NCBI GenBank assembly: GCA_002284855.1
Contig: CP015603.1
Span: forward strand, 62,001-126,000
Origin: Actinobacteria bacterium IMCC25003
GTDB taxonomy: Bacteria > Actinomycetota > Actinomycetes > Nanopelagicales > Nanopelagicaceae
Reading direction: 5' to 3'
Length of the DNA: 64,000 bases
The first letter of the stretch is position 1. The number at the start of each line of letters is the position of its first letter. A program made the position numbers and the translations under genes. Below, one piece after another: positions 43,618 through 55,075 of this stretch. The notes beneath the pieces are model-generated. The model saw nothing but the letters and a program-made list of their open reading frames with translations. It was not told the DNA's origin and searched no databases.

Positions 43618-44991
43618 GTGTACCGAGTATTTCGATGGACTCCACTCTGCCTCCTGATTGCACATATCGCCCTCAAAGCTTTCTTTCCTGAACGATCCGT
43701 ACTTCTCGACCTCTTTCTCTATAACGCAATCTGGATCGTAGCCATCGCTGCGATTGCGCAATCTCCATTGAGTAACGATCCGGTTGCACTTGCTGCAGCA
43801 TCACTTGCCATCGCCTTCTGGGGCTTTGGATCAATACTCAATAGCTATAGCGATTTCTATTCACTTCCCGAAGGTTCACAACTGCTGGCGCAGCTCAGCT
43901 ACACCCTCTTCTATCCACTCGCTCTCATTGCGATTCCGCGATCGCTGGTGCGCGGGCGAAGACTCAATCCACTTGAGCTGCTTGATTCAGCAATCTTTGG
44001 TCTGGGAATCTCATCGATTGCTACGGCTCTCTTTCTCACCCGGGTATTTCCTCAATCACTTATCAACCTACAAAATCAATTCTTCTCACTCCTCTTTCCT
44101 ATCTGTGATCTTTTGCTTCTGATCATTGCCTCCATTGCACTGGTCACACACCGACTTCAGATACGAGCAACACTTCTCTTCTTTGGAATTGCACTCTTCT
44201 CGATGTCAGATCTTCTCTACTTATGGCTTGCAGTCAATGGAAGTTACAGATTCGGACAGCTCACCGATGACGGATGGCTCATTGGAATCGTTCTGATTGC
44301 TTCTTCATTCTGGTTACCGCAGAGCAAGAGTGATTTTGATGTCGGAATCCATCCAGCATTCTTGGCGCTATCAATATTTATTAGCCCCACACTTCTTGCA
44401 CTGATTGCACTTCGCCCCGGGATTTTTCCAATCTATGTTGTTGCACCAGCGATAGCCACTCTCTTTATGGCGCTCTTCCGGATGACCATTGTGATTAGGC
44501 AGGCAAAGAATTTAGGTGAGGAGAAAGTCCTTGCCCGCACCGATGACATCACAGGGCTTCCTAATCGTCGCCGTTTGATTGCAGAGCTCGCATCATTTTC
44601 CAAGACTGAAGGAGCGCTACTTCTACTAGATCTCGATGAATTTAAACCGGTCAATGACAACTATGGCCACGAGATAGGCAATGTTGTTCTGCAACAGGTT
44701 GCGCAACGCTTTACTCGCTCACTTCCTACGGGTTCCGTTCTTGCACGCCTCGGTGGAGATGAGTTTGGGGTATTAATCACCGGTAGTTATGAAGAGACGT
44801 TGGAAGCGGCCTATGCACTGCAGGCAACATGTAGCTATCCATTTTTGATTGAAGGGCACTCGATAAAGATTGGCGTCAGTATCGGCCATGTACATAACGA
44901 TGGCGCTGGAGATTTATTGGAACGTGCAGACGCTGCGATGTATGAAGCTAAGAGGAGTGGCGTGGGGGTTGTTCAGGCTTATCAGCCTTGA
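43618..44991 (+). CDS. Membrane diguanylate cyclase (GGDEF)
   Basis: 457 residues from a GTG start. The first about 290 residues hold eight to ten membrane segments of an uncharacterised sensor region. The GGDEF domain follows: ARTDDITGLPNRRRL, LLLLDLDEFKPVND, HEIGNVVLQQVAQRF, and the active site RLGGDEFG at about 378-384, with all catalytic residues. No RxxD inhibition site is seen five residues before GGDEF. It makes c-di-GMP from two GTP. TTTAAT lies six bases before the GTG. The 3' end overlaps the convergent photolyase gene by 44 bases. Confidence 0.9.
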   Translation: MYRVFRWTPLCLLIAHIALKAFFPERSVLLDLFLYNAIWIVAIAAIAQSPLSNDPVALAAASLAIAFWGFGSILNSYSDFYSLPEGSQLLAQLSYTLFYPLALIAIPRSLVRGRRLNPLELLDSAIFGLGISSIATALFLTRVFPQSLINLQNQFFSLLFPICDLLLLIIASIALVTHRLQIRATLLFFGIALFSMSDLLYLWLAVNGSYRFGQLTDDGWLIGIVLIASSFWLPQSKSDFDVGIHPAFLALSIFISPTLLALIALRPGIFPIYVVAPAIATLFMALFRMTIVIRQAKNLGEEKVLARTDDITGLPNRRRLIAELASFSKTEGALLLLDLDEFKPVNDNYGHEIGNVVLQQVAQRFTRSLPTGSVLARLGGDEFGVLITGSYEETLEAAYALQATCSYPFLIEGHSIKIGVSIGHVHNDGAGDLLERADAAMYEAKRSGVGVVQAYQP

Positions 44992-46315
44992 TCTCTTTCA
45001 GCCTTTCTAGAGATTCAATGCGCTCAACCGCGTGATCAACGATGCGTTCTGGGTATCCATGTGAATATCCGTCAAGGAATAACCATGGTTCGTGAATCTC
45101 TGCGGCACTCAAGTGAGCAAGCTCTGGAATATATTTACGGATGTAATCGCCGTTTTCATCGAAGCGACGACCTTGTTCGATGGGGTTAAAGACTCGGTAA
45201 TACGGTGATGCATCCGTGCCGGTGCCTGCGGTCCACTGCCAACCATGGGCATTAGAAGCTGGGTCATAGTCAGTGAGGTGTTCGGCAAAGAATCGTTCAC
45301 CTAACTGCCACTCGAGGTGAAGATCTTTTACTAAGAATGAGGCAACAACCATTCGAGTGCGGTTATGCATCCACCCTTCAACAACGAGTTGGCGCATTGC
45401 AGCATCGACAAATGGATAGCCGGTCTTGCCTTCACACCATGCGGTGAATTGTTTGCCAGGTTTGTCATAACGCATCTCTTTAAACTTCGGTGCGTAGTAC
45501 TCGGTATCTGTATGAGGGTTGTTAAAGAGCACATCGGCATAGAACTCGCGCCACGCAATCTCTTTGCGGTAAGTATCGTGCGATTTACTTTCGCCCAAAT
45601 TCGCGAGCAAAGTGCGTGGATGAATTTCGCCAAATTTGAGATAGCTGCTCATCTTTGAAGTGCCATCTATTCCTGCAAAGTTTCGGTTCTCGTCATAGCT
45701 GTCGAGGCCGTTCTTGGTAAATTCTTTGAAACGCTTGAGTGCAGCCGCTTCTCCTGCTTCGATGATTGTTGTGCCTTCTGGCACTGGAAAATCAGGAAAT
45801 GCCCGGTACTTATCAGCTGGCTTTGGTGCCTTGATCTCTTTCGGAGTCTTTGCGGGTGCGCGCCAACCATGTGCACACCATGCTTTATAGAAAGGTGTGT
45901 AGACCTTGTACGGAGTTCCATCACTTGGCTTTACAACACGACCAGGGGCTACTGCGTAAGGACTTCCGGTGCGAATAAGCGGAATACCTGCCGCTTCAAC
46001 ACGGGCATCGCGTTCGGCGCCATAGCGTTCATACTCAGTCGAGATGTGCACTTCTTTTATATCGTAGAGAGCAATTAACTCTTTCAAGACTTCGACTTGA
46101 TCGCCTTCAATAATTTGAAGTCGATTTCCTAACGATTCATCGAGTGCGCGCAGCGAATTGCTCATGTAAGCAAGGAGTTTGCTTCCTGCTTCGCTGATCT
46201 GCTGCTTATCGAGGATAAATACCGGAACAATTTCGTCGGCGCCTTCCATGGCAGCAACGAGCGCTGGATGATCACCGATTCGTAAGTCTCGACGGAACCA
46301 GACGATATTTCGCAT
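44948..46315 (-). CDS. phrB: Deoxyribodipyrimidine photolyase (cryptochrome/photolyase family)
   Basis: 455 residues. The N-terminal antenna domain begins IVWFRRDLRIGDHPAL. The FAD domain has SSYLKFGEIHPRTLL, EIAWREFYADVLF, GYPFVDAAMRQL, WMHNRTRMVVASFLVKDL and GWQWTAGTGTDASPYYRVFNP, the class I CPD photolyase signatures. It repairs cyclobutane dimers with light, which suits a surface-water bacterium. The ATG lacks a Shine-Dalgarno and has TAGTCT at six bases. Confidence 0.95.
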   Translation of the reverse strand: MRNIVWFRRDLRIGDHPALVAAMEGADEIVPVFILDKQQISEAGSKLLAYMSNSLRALDESLGNRLQIIEGDQVEVLKELIALYDIKEVHISTEYERYGAERDARVEAAGIPLIRTGSPYAVAPGRVVKPSDGTPYKVYTPFYKAWCAHGWRAPAKTPKEIKAPKPADKYRAFPDFPVPEGTTIIEAGEAAALKRFKEFTKNGLDSYDENRNFAGIDGTSKMSSYLKFGEIHPRTLLANLGESKSHDTYRKEIAWREFYADVLFNNPHTDTEYYAPKFKEMRYDKPGKQFTAWCEGKTGYPFVDAAMRQLVVEGWMHNRTRMVVASFLVKDLHLEWQLGERFFAEHLTDYDPASNAHGWQWTAGTGTDASPYYRVFNPIEQGRRFDENGDYIRKYIPELAHLSAAEIHEPWLFLDGYSHGYPERIVDHAVERIESLERLKEIKADKPEQPPRHSS

Positions 46316-46321
46316 GGTGCG

Positions 46322-46327
46322 AGACTA
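46322..46327 (-). promoter_or_regulatory. Leaderless-type -10 element (TAGTCT) for phrB
   Basis: Minus-strand TAGTCT, six bases (CGCACC), ATG at 46315. It lies in the 17-base gap between the citrate synthase stop and the phrB start. Confidence 0.6.
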
Positions 46328-46332
46328 CTTAC

Positions 46333-47448
46333 TTACTTATGAAGTTGCTCGACAGAAGCATCCCAGCCCTTTACATCTTCAGGCTTGCGAGGAGCCTTTC
46401 CGACGTAGCGAGCTGATGGACGGATTAAGCGACCAGTGCGCTTCTGCTCGAGGATGTGTGCAGACCATCCGGCAGTACGTGCAGCGGTAAACATAGAAGT
46501 AAAGAGCGGCGCTGGAACTTCTGCGAAGTCCAAGATGATGGCAGCCCAGAATTCAACGTTAGTTTCAAGGACGCGATCTGGTTGACGCTCGTGGAGTTCC
46601 TTAAGCGCTGCCTTCTCGAGCGCTTCAGCAACTGCGTAACGTGGAGCGTTAAGTTCTTTCGCTGTGCGACGAAGTGTGCGTGCACGTGGGTCTTCAGCGC
46701 GGTAAACGCGGTGTCCAAATCCCATGAGACGTTCCTTGCGATCAAGAAGATCCTTCACATACTTTTCAGCATTACCGGTCTTCTCAACTTCTTCAATCAT
46801 ATGCAATACACGTGATGGCGCTCCACCGTGAAGTGGGCCTGACATCGCACCGATTGCACCTGAGAGTGCAGCACACACATCAGCACCAGTTGATGCGATA
46901 ACGCGACCTGTAAATGTTGATGCATTCATTCCATGTTCTGCAGCAGATACGAAGTATGCATCGATTGCACGAACGTGAAGTGGATCTGGCTCTCCACGCC
47001 AACGAATCATCATGCGCTCTACAACTGTATGTGCCTTATCAACTTCTGATTCAGGAATCATCGGATTGAAAAGTCCACGAGCTGCCTGCGCTAAGTAAGA
47101 GAGAACCATGACTGAAGTACGAGCGAGGTTGCTGCGCGCTTCTTCATCTGAAATATCAAGGATTGGCTTAAAGCCCCAAGCTGGAGCAAGCATTGCAATC
47201 GCAGATTGAATATCTACGCGCACATCACCTGAGTGAACAGGGAGTGGGAATGGCTCAGCATTGGGAAGTCCTGGATTAAATTCATCATCGACAAGAAGTC
47301 CCCAGACGTTTCCGAATGAGACGCGACCTACGAGATCATCGATATCAACGCCGCGGTAACGCAGCGCGCTACCTTCTTTATCTGGCTCTGCAATCTGTGA
47401 TTCGAATGCAATTACGCCTTCAAGACCTGGCTTGAAATCATCTGACAC
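46333..47448 (-). CDS. Citrate synthase family protein (short actinobacterial type)
   Basis: 371 residues. It has GVIAFESQIAEPDKEGSALRYRG-like beta strands typical of the short form, then SAAEHGMNASTFTGRVIAST (catalytic His), GAMSGPLHGGAPSRVLHM (second His), MGFGHRVYRAEDPRA and the C-terminal Asp/Arg region (RLIRPSARYVG). It condenses oxaloacetate with acetyl-CoA. A 2-methylcitrate synthase role cannot be excluded, but no prp genes are near. AGAGGAGAA precedes the ATG. Confidence 0.9.
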   Translation of the reverse strand: MSDDFKPGLEGVIAFESQIAEPDKEGSALRYRGVDIDDLVGRVSFGNVWGLLVDDEFNPGLPNAEPFPLPVHSGDVRVDIQSAIAMLAPAWGFKPILDISDEEARSNLARTSVMVLSYLAQAARGLFNPMIPESEVDKAHTVVERMMIRWRGEPDPLHVRAIDAYFVSAAEHGMNASTFTGRVIASTGADVCAALSGAIGAMSGPLHGGAPSRVLHMIEEVEKTGNAEKYVKDLLDRKERLMGFGHRVYRAEDPRARTLRRTAKELNAPRYAVAEALEKAALKELHERQPDRVLETNVEFWAAIILDFAEVPAPLFTSMFTAARTAGWSAHILEQKRTGRLIRPSARYVGKAPRKPEDVKGWDASVEQLHK

Positions 47449-47565
47449 GGTGTTCTCCTCTTAAAGGTTCTGTAATCCTGGGGCAATTCTGCACCTCTCG
47501 CAGGGGTGCTTTCCACCAGATGCCATGGAGATGCACTCATAGCAAAAGTGAGGTTCGATACATCC

Positions 47566-48258
47566 ATGAGCACAGATGAGCAAAAGGTGAACGGCCAGCT
47601 AGAACGTGATGCCATCCGCGCAATGCGCCGCTCCTATGGCGAGGTCGGCCTTGAATCGTTACCCAATGATCCCTTCGTCGCCTTCCACTCTTGGCTCGCT
47701 GAAGCAGCCGCCAATCCATTTATCGTCGAAGCTAATGCGATGGTGCTCTCCACTCTTGGAACTGATGAGAACGGTGCCGATGCAATCACAACGCGCACTG
47801 TCTTACTCAAAGATGTTTCGCAAGGCGGATTTACATTCTTTACCAATTACGGTTCTCGCAAAGGACAGGCAATTGAATTAAATACGCAGGTAACACTGCT
47901 CTTTCCTTGGTATGCAATGGAGCGACAAGTTTCGATTAGCGGATTTGCCGAAAAGATTTCACATGAAGAATCCGATGATTACTTTGCAACCCGACCTTGG
48001 TCATCACAAATTGGTGCCTGGGCATCTGCACAATCTGCTCCTCTTGCTTCTCGCGAAGAACTGGAACAACGATTCAAGGGCGCGCAAGAGAAGTGGCCTG
48101 AAGGAACAACTGTTCCGCGGCCTCCACACTGGGGCGGATATCGTGTGACGCCGGTCAACATTGAATTCTGGCAGGGCCGTTACTCGCGCCTCCACGATCG
48201 CTTGCGCTATGAGCGACCTAACGCAACAACCAATTGGGAAGTACATAGGTACTACCCG

Positions 48259-48261
<3 letters not shown>
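47566..48261 (+). CDS. pdxH: Pyridoxamine 5'-phosphate oxidase
   Basis: 231 residues from the ATG at 47566; the in-frame ATG 60 bases earlier gives a non-conserved extension. ITTRTVLLKDVSQGGFTFFTNY carries the FMN/PLP contacts, followed by QAIELNTQVTLLFPW, RQVSISGFAEKIS and SDDYFATRPWSSQIGAWAS. The C-terminal RLHDRLRYER plus WEVHRYYP is the family ending. It makes PLP, the cofactor of SerC encoded next. It lies ten bases upstream of serC, whose promoter element overlaps its stop codon. Confidence 0.95.
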
Positions 48262-49391
<1,130 letters not shown>

Positions 49392-49392
<1 letters not shown>

Positions 49393-50558
49393 TGCCGCAC
49401 CTCATCAAACGCGATAGATACTTCTGGACAATCGCTTTACAGACGGTTGTCGTTAATATCTTTCTTGGTGGCTTCGGTCCTTCGCAGCCATTGTTGCGCG
49501 CAGATCAGGGCACATCACTAACAATTGCCGGCCTTCATGGAACTGCGATGGGAATCGCCTCTATTCTCGCAGGGTTTGCCAATCCTCATCTTGTCCACCG
49601 CTTCGGGCGTGGAAAGACCGGGTGGATCGGCATCGGAGTCTTCTCCGTCGGTCTCATTATCTTTGTATCAGCCTCTGCCGTGCCAGTGACAATCACCGCA
49701 GCGCTTATTACCGGTATCGGAATTTCAACGGTCATCAATAACTTTGTGACATCACTCAACGCGCACTATGACAAACGCATTGCATCCGTAGCCATCATGC
49801 AGGCCAATGCAATTGCATCAGCGGGATATGTCGTAGGAACTTTGATCGTGGGAACTATTGCCAACGTTTATCGCGACTATTGGCGCTTTGGAATGCTGCT
49901 CGCGCTCCCGCTTGCCGCATTTCTCTACTTTGGCTTTCGCGATAAAAGCCCCGAGGAACACGTTCCAAGCGAACATGGACCACAAGGCGGAAAACTCTCT
50001 ATCAAGTTCTGGATTGCTTGGTTTGGCTTCGTTGCCATTATTTCCAGTGAATTTGCTACATCGTTCTGGGCAGCAGCACTTGTTATCGATCGCACCAATT
50101 CCACTCCTGCGATTTCAACGCTTGTCATTGCAGCGCTCGGCACAGGTATGGGTCTTGGTCGTTGGTTCTGGGGTCGCATCTTGAAGCGTTGGCACCCTGA
50201 TCAACAACTCATCATCATTATCGGTGTGCAATTTATTGGCTTCGGAGTTCTCTGGTTCTCACATAACTTGCTGCTCAGCTTCATCGCACTACTTGCTGCA
50301 GGCCTTGGTATCTCGAGCCAATTCGCACTCGGTTCACTGCGCATGATTGGCTTAAGTGAGCACCGCCCTGATTTAGCTATCGGTAAGGCATCTCTTGGCG
50401 CAGGTATCGCTATTGGTGGAGCACCATTCTTGCTCGGCGTATTAGGCGATGCTTTCGGTATTTCACGTGCATACATCATGGTTCCAGTGTTGATTCTTAT
50501 TGCTTATCTGACAGTGCAGTTTGTACCTTCACATGTGGAGGAAGAGATTGAGCTTTAA
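49392..50558 (+). CDS. MFS transporter
   Basis: 388 residues, 12 membrane segments. The loop between helices 2 and 3 has NPHLVHRFGRGKTGW, a relaxed MFS motif A, and a central loop (DKSPEEHVPSEHGPQGG) separates the halves. It begins on the final A of the serC stop (TAATG), so translation is coupled. The substrate is unknown; linkage to serC suggests but does not prove amino-acid or drug export. The last codons provide the ribosome-binding site of a small following frame. Confidence 0.88.
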
Positions 50559-50625
50559 GAGCCGCAGACTAATTACAGCCCTGACTCTTATCGGGCTTGT
50601 GTTGATTATCCTTTTAGGACGCTAG
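50548..50625 (+). CDS. Putative 25-residue single-pass membrane miniprotein
   Basis: TTG-started frame MSFKSRRLITALTLIGLVL then IILLGR. GGAGG lies six bases upstream of the TTG. The product has a short basic N-terminus and one hydrophobic helix, the layout of known bacterial membrane miniproteins. It overlaps the end of the MFS gene by 11 bases and the convergent MFS gene by 20. The SD could be a by-product of the Glu-rich MFS tail, so this is tentative. Confidence 0.35.
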   Translation: MSFKSRRLITALTLIGLVLIILLGR

Positions 50626-51862
50626 AGACACGTAAATCATCTGGGCGTTCCACTTTATCGTTGAAGAAAATCCAAATAAGCACGCACATTAATAATGAGA
50701 AGCCACCGCAGATGGCGATAGTTTCGCGAGTTCCGATGGCTTCAGTGAGATAACCAATCAACATCGAACCTAGTGGTGTTCCACCCGTAAATACCAAGAG
50801 ATAAATTCCCATAACGCGGCCGCGCACTGCCGGATCGCTATTGACCTGCACATAGGAGTTAGCGCTTATCAACATCGTCAGCGCTGAGATTCCGCAGATA
50901 GGTAACCAGAATGAGTACCAGGTATAGGTCGGCATCACCGATAGAACGATGACAACTATGGAGAACCACACACCTAACTTAATAACGAGCTTTGCACTTC
51001 TAAAACGCTCAAGACGCGCACTAATTAACGCGCCACTCAATGAACCCACTGCGATAAATGTTCCAAGTAGCCCATATGAAGCTGGGCCTTTGCCGAACTC
51101 CTTTGTCGCCATCAGCGCATTGAAGATCTGGAAGTTGAGTCCAAAGGTTGCAGCAAAGAAGACAAGTGCCATCACGACATACAAATCAGGGCGAGCCTTT
51201 GCATAACGCAGCCCCTCGCGGATAGTTCCGAGAGTCTCTTCCTTCTTCTGAATAAAGAAATCTGCTGGGCGCATAAAGAGCAGCGAGAGAATCACGAAGA
51301 GATAGGTGGTCGCATTGATAAGAAAGGAAGGCCCGGTACTAAAGCGCGCAATCAGAAAACCAGATAAAGCAGGACCCACAAGACGCCCGGCATTGAAATT
51401 CGCTGAGTTGAGGCTGACCGCATTTGCGACATCAGAGTGGCCCACGATTTCTGCGGTAAAGCTCTGGCGAATCGGTGCATCGAGCGCTGATGAAACACCC
51501 AATACGGCTGCGCACACAAATACATGCCAGAGTTGAATAACGTGAGTAACAACCAGAATTCCGAGCGCATAACAGGCAATAGCTGCGACGATATTTGTAC
51601 CAATCAATAGCTTTCGCTTATCGATGCGATCTGCCATCGCTCCACCTTGCAAACTAAAGAGCAGTACAGGTGCGAATTGAATTGCAGTCACGAGACCGAG
51701 ATAGAAACCATTGTTATTGGTGAGTTCGAGAACTAACCAATCTTGTGCAACGCGCTGCGCCCAGGTTCCGATATTGGACATCGCGTTGGCTGGAAAGAGG
51801 ATGCGGAAATTGCGGTGGCGAAACGAGCGCCAGTTTCCGTTCTCATCAACCTTAATTCGCAT
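50606..51862 (-). CDS. MFS transporter (MFS_3 / enterobactin-exporter-like)
   Basis: 418 residues, 12 membrane segments. FRILFPANAMSNIGTWAQRVAQDWLVLELT at the N-terminus, GGAMADRIDKRKLLIG (motif A) and DAPIRQSFTAEIVG are typical of the MFS_3 group that includes EntS and TetV-like exporters. PAVRGRVMGIYLLVFTGGTPLG is the second-half counterpart. It probably exports small molecules; the substrate is unknown. Its start is separated by only twelve bases from the divergent DUF2530 gene. Confidence 0.88.
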   Translation of the reverse strand: MRIKVDENGNWRSFRHRNFRILFPANAMSNIGTWAQRVAQDWLVLELTNNNGFYLGLVTAIQFAPVLLFSLQGGAMADRIDKRKLLIGTNIVAAIACYALGILVVTHVIQLWHVFVCAAVLGVSSALDAPIRQSFTAEIVGHSDVANAVSLNSANFNAGRLVGPALSGFLIARFSTGPSFLINATTYLFVILSLLFMRPADFFIQKKEETLGTIREGLRYAKARPDLYVVMALVFFAATFGLNFQIFNALMATKEFGKGPASYGLLGTFIAVGSLSGALISARLERFRSAKLVIKLGVWFSIVVIVLSVMPTYTWYSFWLPICGISALTMLISANSYVQVNSDPAVRGRVMGIYLLVFTGGTPLGSMLIGYLTEAIGTRETIAICGGFSLLMCVLIWIFFNDKVERPDDLRVSSVLKG

Positions 51863-51868
51863 TACTCT
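51863..51868 (+). promoter_or_regulatory. Leaderless-type -10 element (TACTCT) for the DUF2530 gene
   Basis: TACTCT, six bases (TCTCTT), then the ATG at 51875. It fills exactly the twelve bases between the divergent MFS and DUF2530 start codons. Confidence 0.55.
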
Positions 51869-51874
51869 TCTCTT

Positions 51875-52078
51875 ATGTCATCGAACAACCAAGGCTCCAA
51901 CATCAAAGCTGTTGTAACTCTAATCGCTATCGGCACTATCTGCTGGCTTGCAGCAGGAGTCGTTGCGATTGCAGCAGGAGCTGAATCCAAGATTATTTGG
52001 ACATGCGTAGTAGGAGCCGCAATGGGTGCAATGGGTATTCGTTACTCAATACGACGTTCTCGTCGTACAGGTATCTAA
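51875..52078 (+). CDS. DUF2530 family small membrane protein
   Basis: 67 residues from the ATG at 51875. Two membrane segments (VVTLIAIGTICWLAAGVVAIAAG and IIWTCVVGAAMGAMGIRY) are joined by a short loop, and the protein ends in a basic tail (SIRRSRRTGI). The size, two-helix layout and tail match DUF2530, found in actinobacteria next to MFS, DUF3027 and cold-shock genes as here. No function is known. A longer in-frame start at 51743 lies within the divergent MFS gene and is rejected. Confidence 0.8.
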   Translation: MSSNNQGSNIKAVVTLIAIGTICWLAAGVVAIAAGAESKIIWTCVVGAAMGAMGIRYSIRRSRRTGI

Positions 52079-52085
52079 AGAACGC

Positions 52086-52469
52086 TTACGCTTCGAGCTG
52101 AGAAGCGATTCCGCGCAATACGCGGCCAAGACGTTCAGCTTCAGTACCTGATGGATGGCGTCCTTGACGAAGGCCATTTCCCACGCGATCTAAGATCTTG
52201 ATTGTGTCTTCAATCATCGCAGCAAGATCATCATTGTTAACGCGTGAATTTTCTGCAAGAGAGACCGGTGCATCAACGATATGCACTGACATTGCTTGTG
52301 GTCCCTTACGTGAATCGATCACTGAGAACTCAAGCTTGGTGCCTGGCTTTACTGTTGCAACGCCTTCAGGGAGTGCAGATGAAGCGAGATAAACATCTTC
52401 GCCTTCATCGGATGCAATGAAGCCAAAACCTTTTTCAAGGGAAAACCATTTAACTTTTCCTGTAGGCAT
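52086..52469 (-). CDS. Cold-shock domain protein with C-terminal extension
   Basis: 127 residues. The N-terminal cold-shock domain has GKVKWFSLEKGFGFIASDEG (RNP1-like) and DVYLASSAL (RNP2-like), truncated relative to CspA in the last strands. A helical C-terminal extension (NDDLAAMIEDTIKILDRVGN) and a basic segment follow. This 127-residue form is common in actinobacteria. It binds single-stranded RNA or DNA, probably as an RNA chaperone. AAGGAG precedes the ATG. Confidence 0.92.
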   Translation of the reverse strand: MPTGKVKWFSLEKGFGFIASDEGEDVYLASSALPEGVATVKPGTKLEFSVIDSRKGPQAMSVHIVDAPVSLAENSRVNNDDLAAMIEDTIKILDRVGNGLRQGRHPSGTEAERLGRVLRGIASQLEA

Positions 52470-52590
52470 TGCACTTACTCCTTAAATTTGCGGTACTCGT
52501 TTAGTGATGCGAGCCGGGGGGATTCGGACAGGGGGCTAATTTATCGCACTTAGCGAAGGGCTTGCTACTGGGTTTTACGCGTGAACAGGC

Positions 52591-53253
52591 TTAGAGCGTG
52601 GCTTCGCTATGCGCACCGCAGCCGTGGTCGACTGAAACGACGCGTGCATCATCGGGTGCGATCGCATTAGCGCAGACACCGAATGATGATCGAAGTGAAC
52701 CTGCAATAGGGATAAAGAATCCGCATGATGCGCATGGCTTTGGTGCACCTTGTGCAAGCGGAGTATTAGGTCCACGATCACCTGTGTACCAACGCTTACT
52801 TGCTTGATCGCGACCTTCGATAGATAAAACACGTGGACGCATCAAACCAAGATCAAATACTTCTGTTGCATCGAGGCCTTCATCTTGCACAAGTGCATTC
52901 ACACCAGGAACAAGGCGAGTATCTTCGAGAACGCTTGGAACAATGACACCTGGCTGAATATCTTCAGGAAGGATACGTTCCATATAAGGAATGTGATCTG
53001 GTGCCAAAAGTGAATCTGGGCCAGGAAGAACTACGAGATCGCAGATTGTTGGAGTTGCATCTTCATCAACCTTTGCAACGGTGACACACCAACGCCATCC
53101 GCGGTAACCGGCGATATCTGCAACGAATAAATATGTCGCTACGCGATTTTCATCATCGTATTCAACTGAGACAAAGTCGCCAACCTGTGTTGCAAATTCT
53201 GCTTCTGCCAATGCGGCATCGCGAGCGATTTGCTGTGCGTCAAATGTCTTCAT
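52591..53253 (-). CDS. DUF3027 family protein
   Basis: 220 residues. The core has YLFVADIAGYRGWRWCVTVAKV and DLVVLPGPDSLLAPDHIPY, with the C-terminal DRGPNTPLAQGAPKPCASCGFF and RVVSVDHGCGAHSE; the Cys/His pattern suggests a metal site. DUF3027 occurs almost only in actinobacteria and is regularly encoded beside a cold-shock protein and MFS genes. Function is unknown. The ATG lacks a Shine-Dalgarno and has TACGAT at six bases, directly after the groEL terminator. Confidence 0.85.
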   Translation of the reverse strand: MKTFDAQQIARDAALAEAEFATQVGDFVSVEYDDENRVATYLFVADIAGYRGWRWCVTVAKVDEDATPTICDLVVLPGPDSLLAPDHIPYMERILPEDIQPGVIVPSVLEDTRLVPGVNALVQDEGLDATEVFDLGLMRPRVLSIEGRDQASKRWYTGDRGPNTPLAQGAPKPCASCGFFIPIAGSLRSSFGVCANAIAPDDARVVSVDHGCGAHSEATL

Positions 53254-53259
53254 GTTCTA

Positions 53260-53265
53260 ATCGTA
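53260..53265 (-). promoter_or_regulatory. Leaderless-type -10 element (TACGAT) for the DUF3027 gene
   Basis: Minus-strand TACGAT, six bases (TAGAAC), ATG at 53253. It begins five bases after the groEL terminator hairpin, so terminator and promoter are packed back to back. Confidence 0.6.
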
Positions 53266-53270
53266 AAGCA

Positions 53271-53304
53271 GAAGGCCCCCGAGACGTTAATCTCGAGGGC
53301 CTTC
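53271..53304 (-). terminator. Terminator hairpin downstream of groEL
   Basis: GAAGGCCC/GGGCCTTC and CGAGA/TCTCG stems separated by one C-A mismatch enclose a six-base loop. It lies 20 bases after the groEL stop. The following minus-strand bases TGCTTT are only moderately T-rich. Confidence 0.7.
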
Positions 53305-53324
53305 GTAAGTATTTACGCGGGACT

Positions 53325-54959
<1,635 letters not shown>

Positions 54960-54992
54960 CTATGTATCTGTTGAACTGGGCCGATGGGGTGG

Positions 54993-55019
54993 TTATCACT
55001 CTCGGCCTGTGAGTGCTAA
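54993..55019. promoter_or_regulatory. CIRCE element (HrcA operator) upstream of groEL
   Basis: On the minus strand: TTAGCACTC, nine bases, GAGTGATAA. It matches the CIRCE consensus TTAGCACTC-N9-GAGTGCTAA with one mismatch. This implies repression by HrcA and heat induction. Confidence 0.92.
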
Positions 55020-55024
55020 CGCCA

Positions 55025-55053
55025 AATCTAGACGGGTTTATTCCAAGGGGCAA
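55025..55053 (-). promoter_or_regulatory. groEL promoter (TTGCCC-N17-TAGATT)
   Basis: Minus-strand -35 TTGCCC (55053-55048), 17-base spacer, -10 TAGATT (55030-55025). The expected start is about five to seven bases downstream, at the first half of the CIRCE element, the classical HrcA-controlled arrangement. Confidence 0.65.
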
Positions 55054-55075
55054 AACGAAAGGGTGGTTTGGGGCT

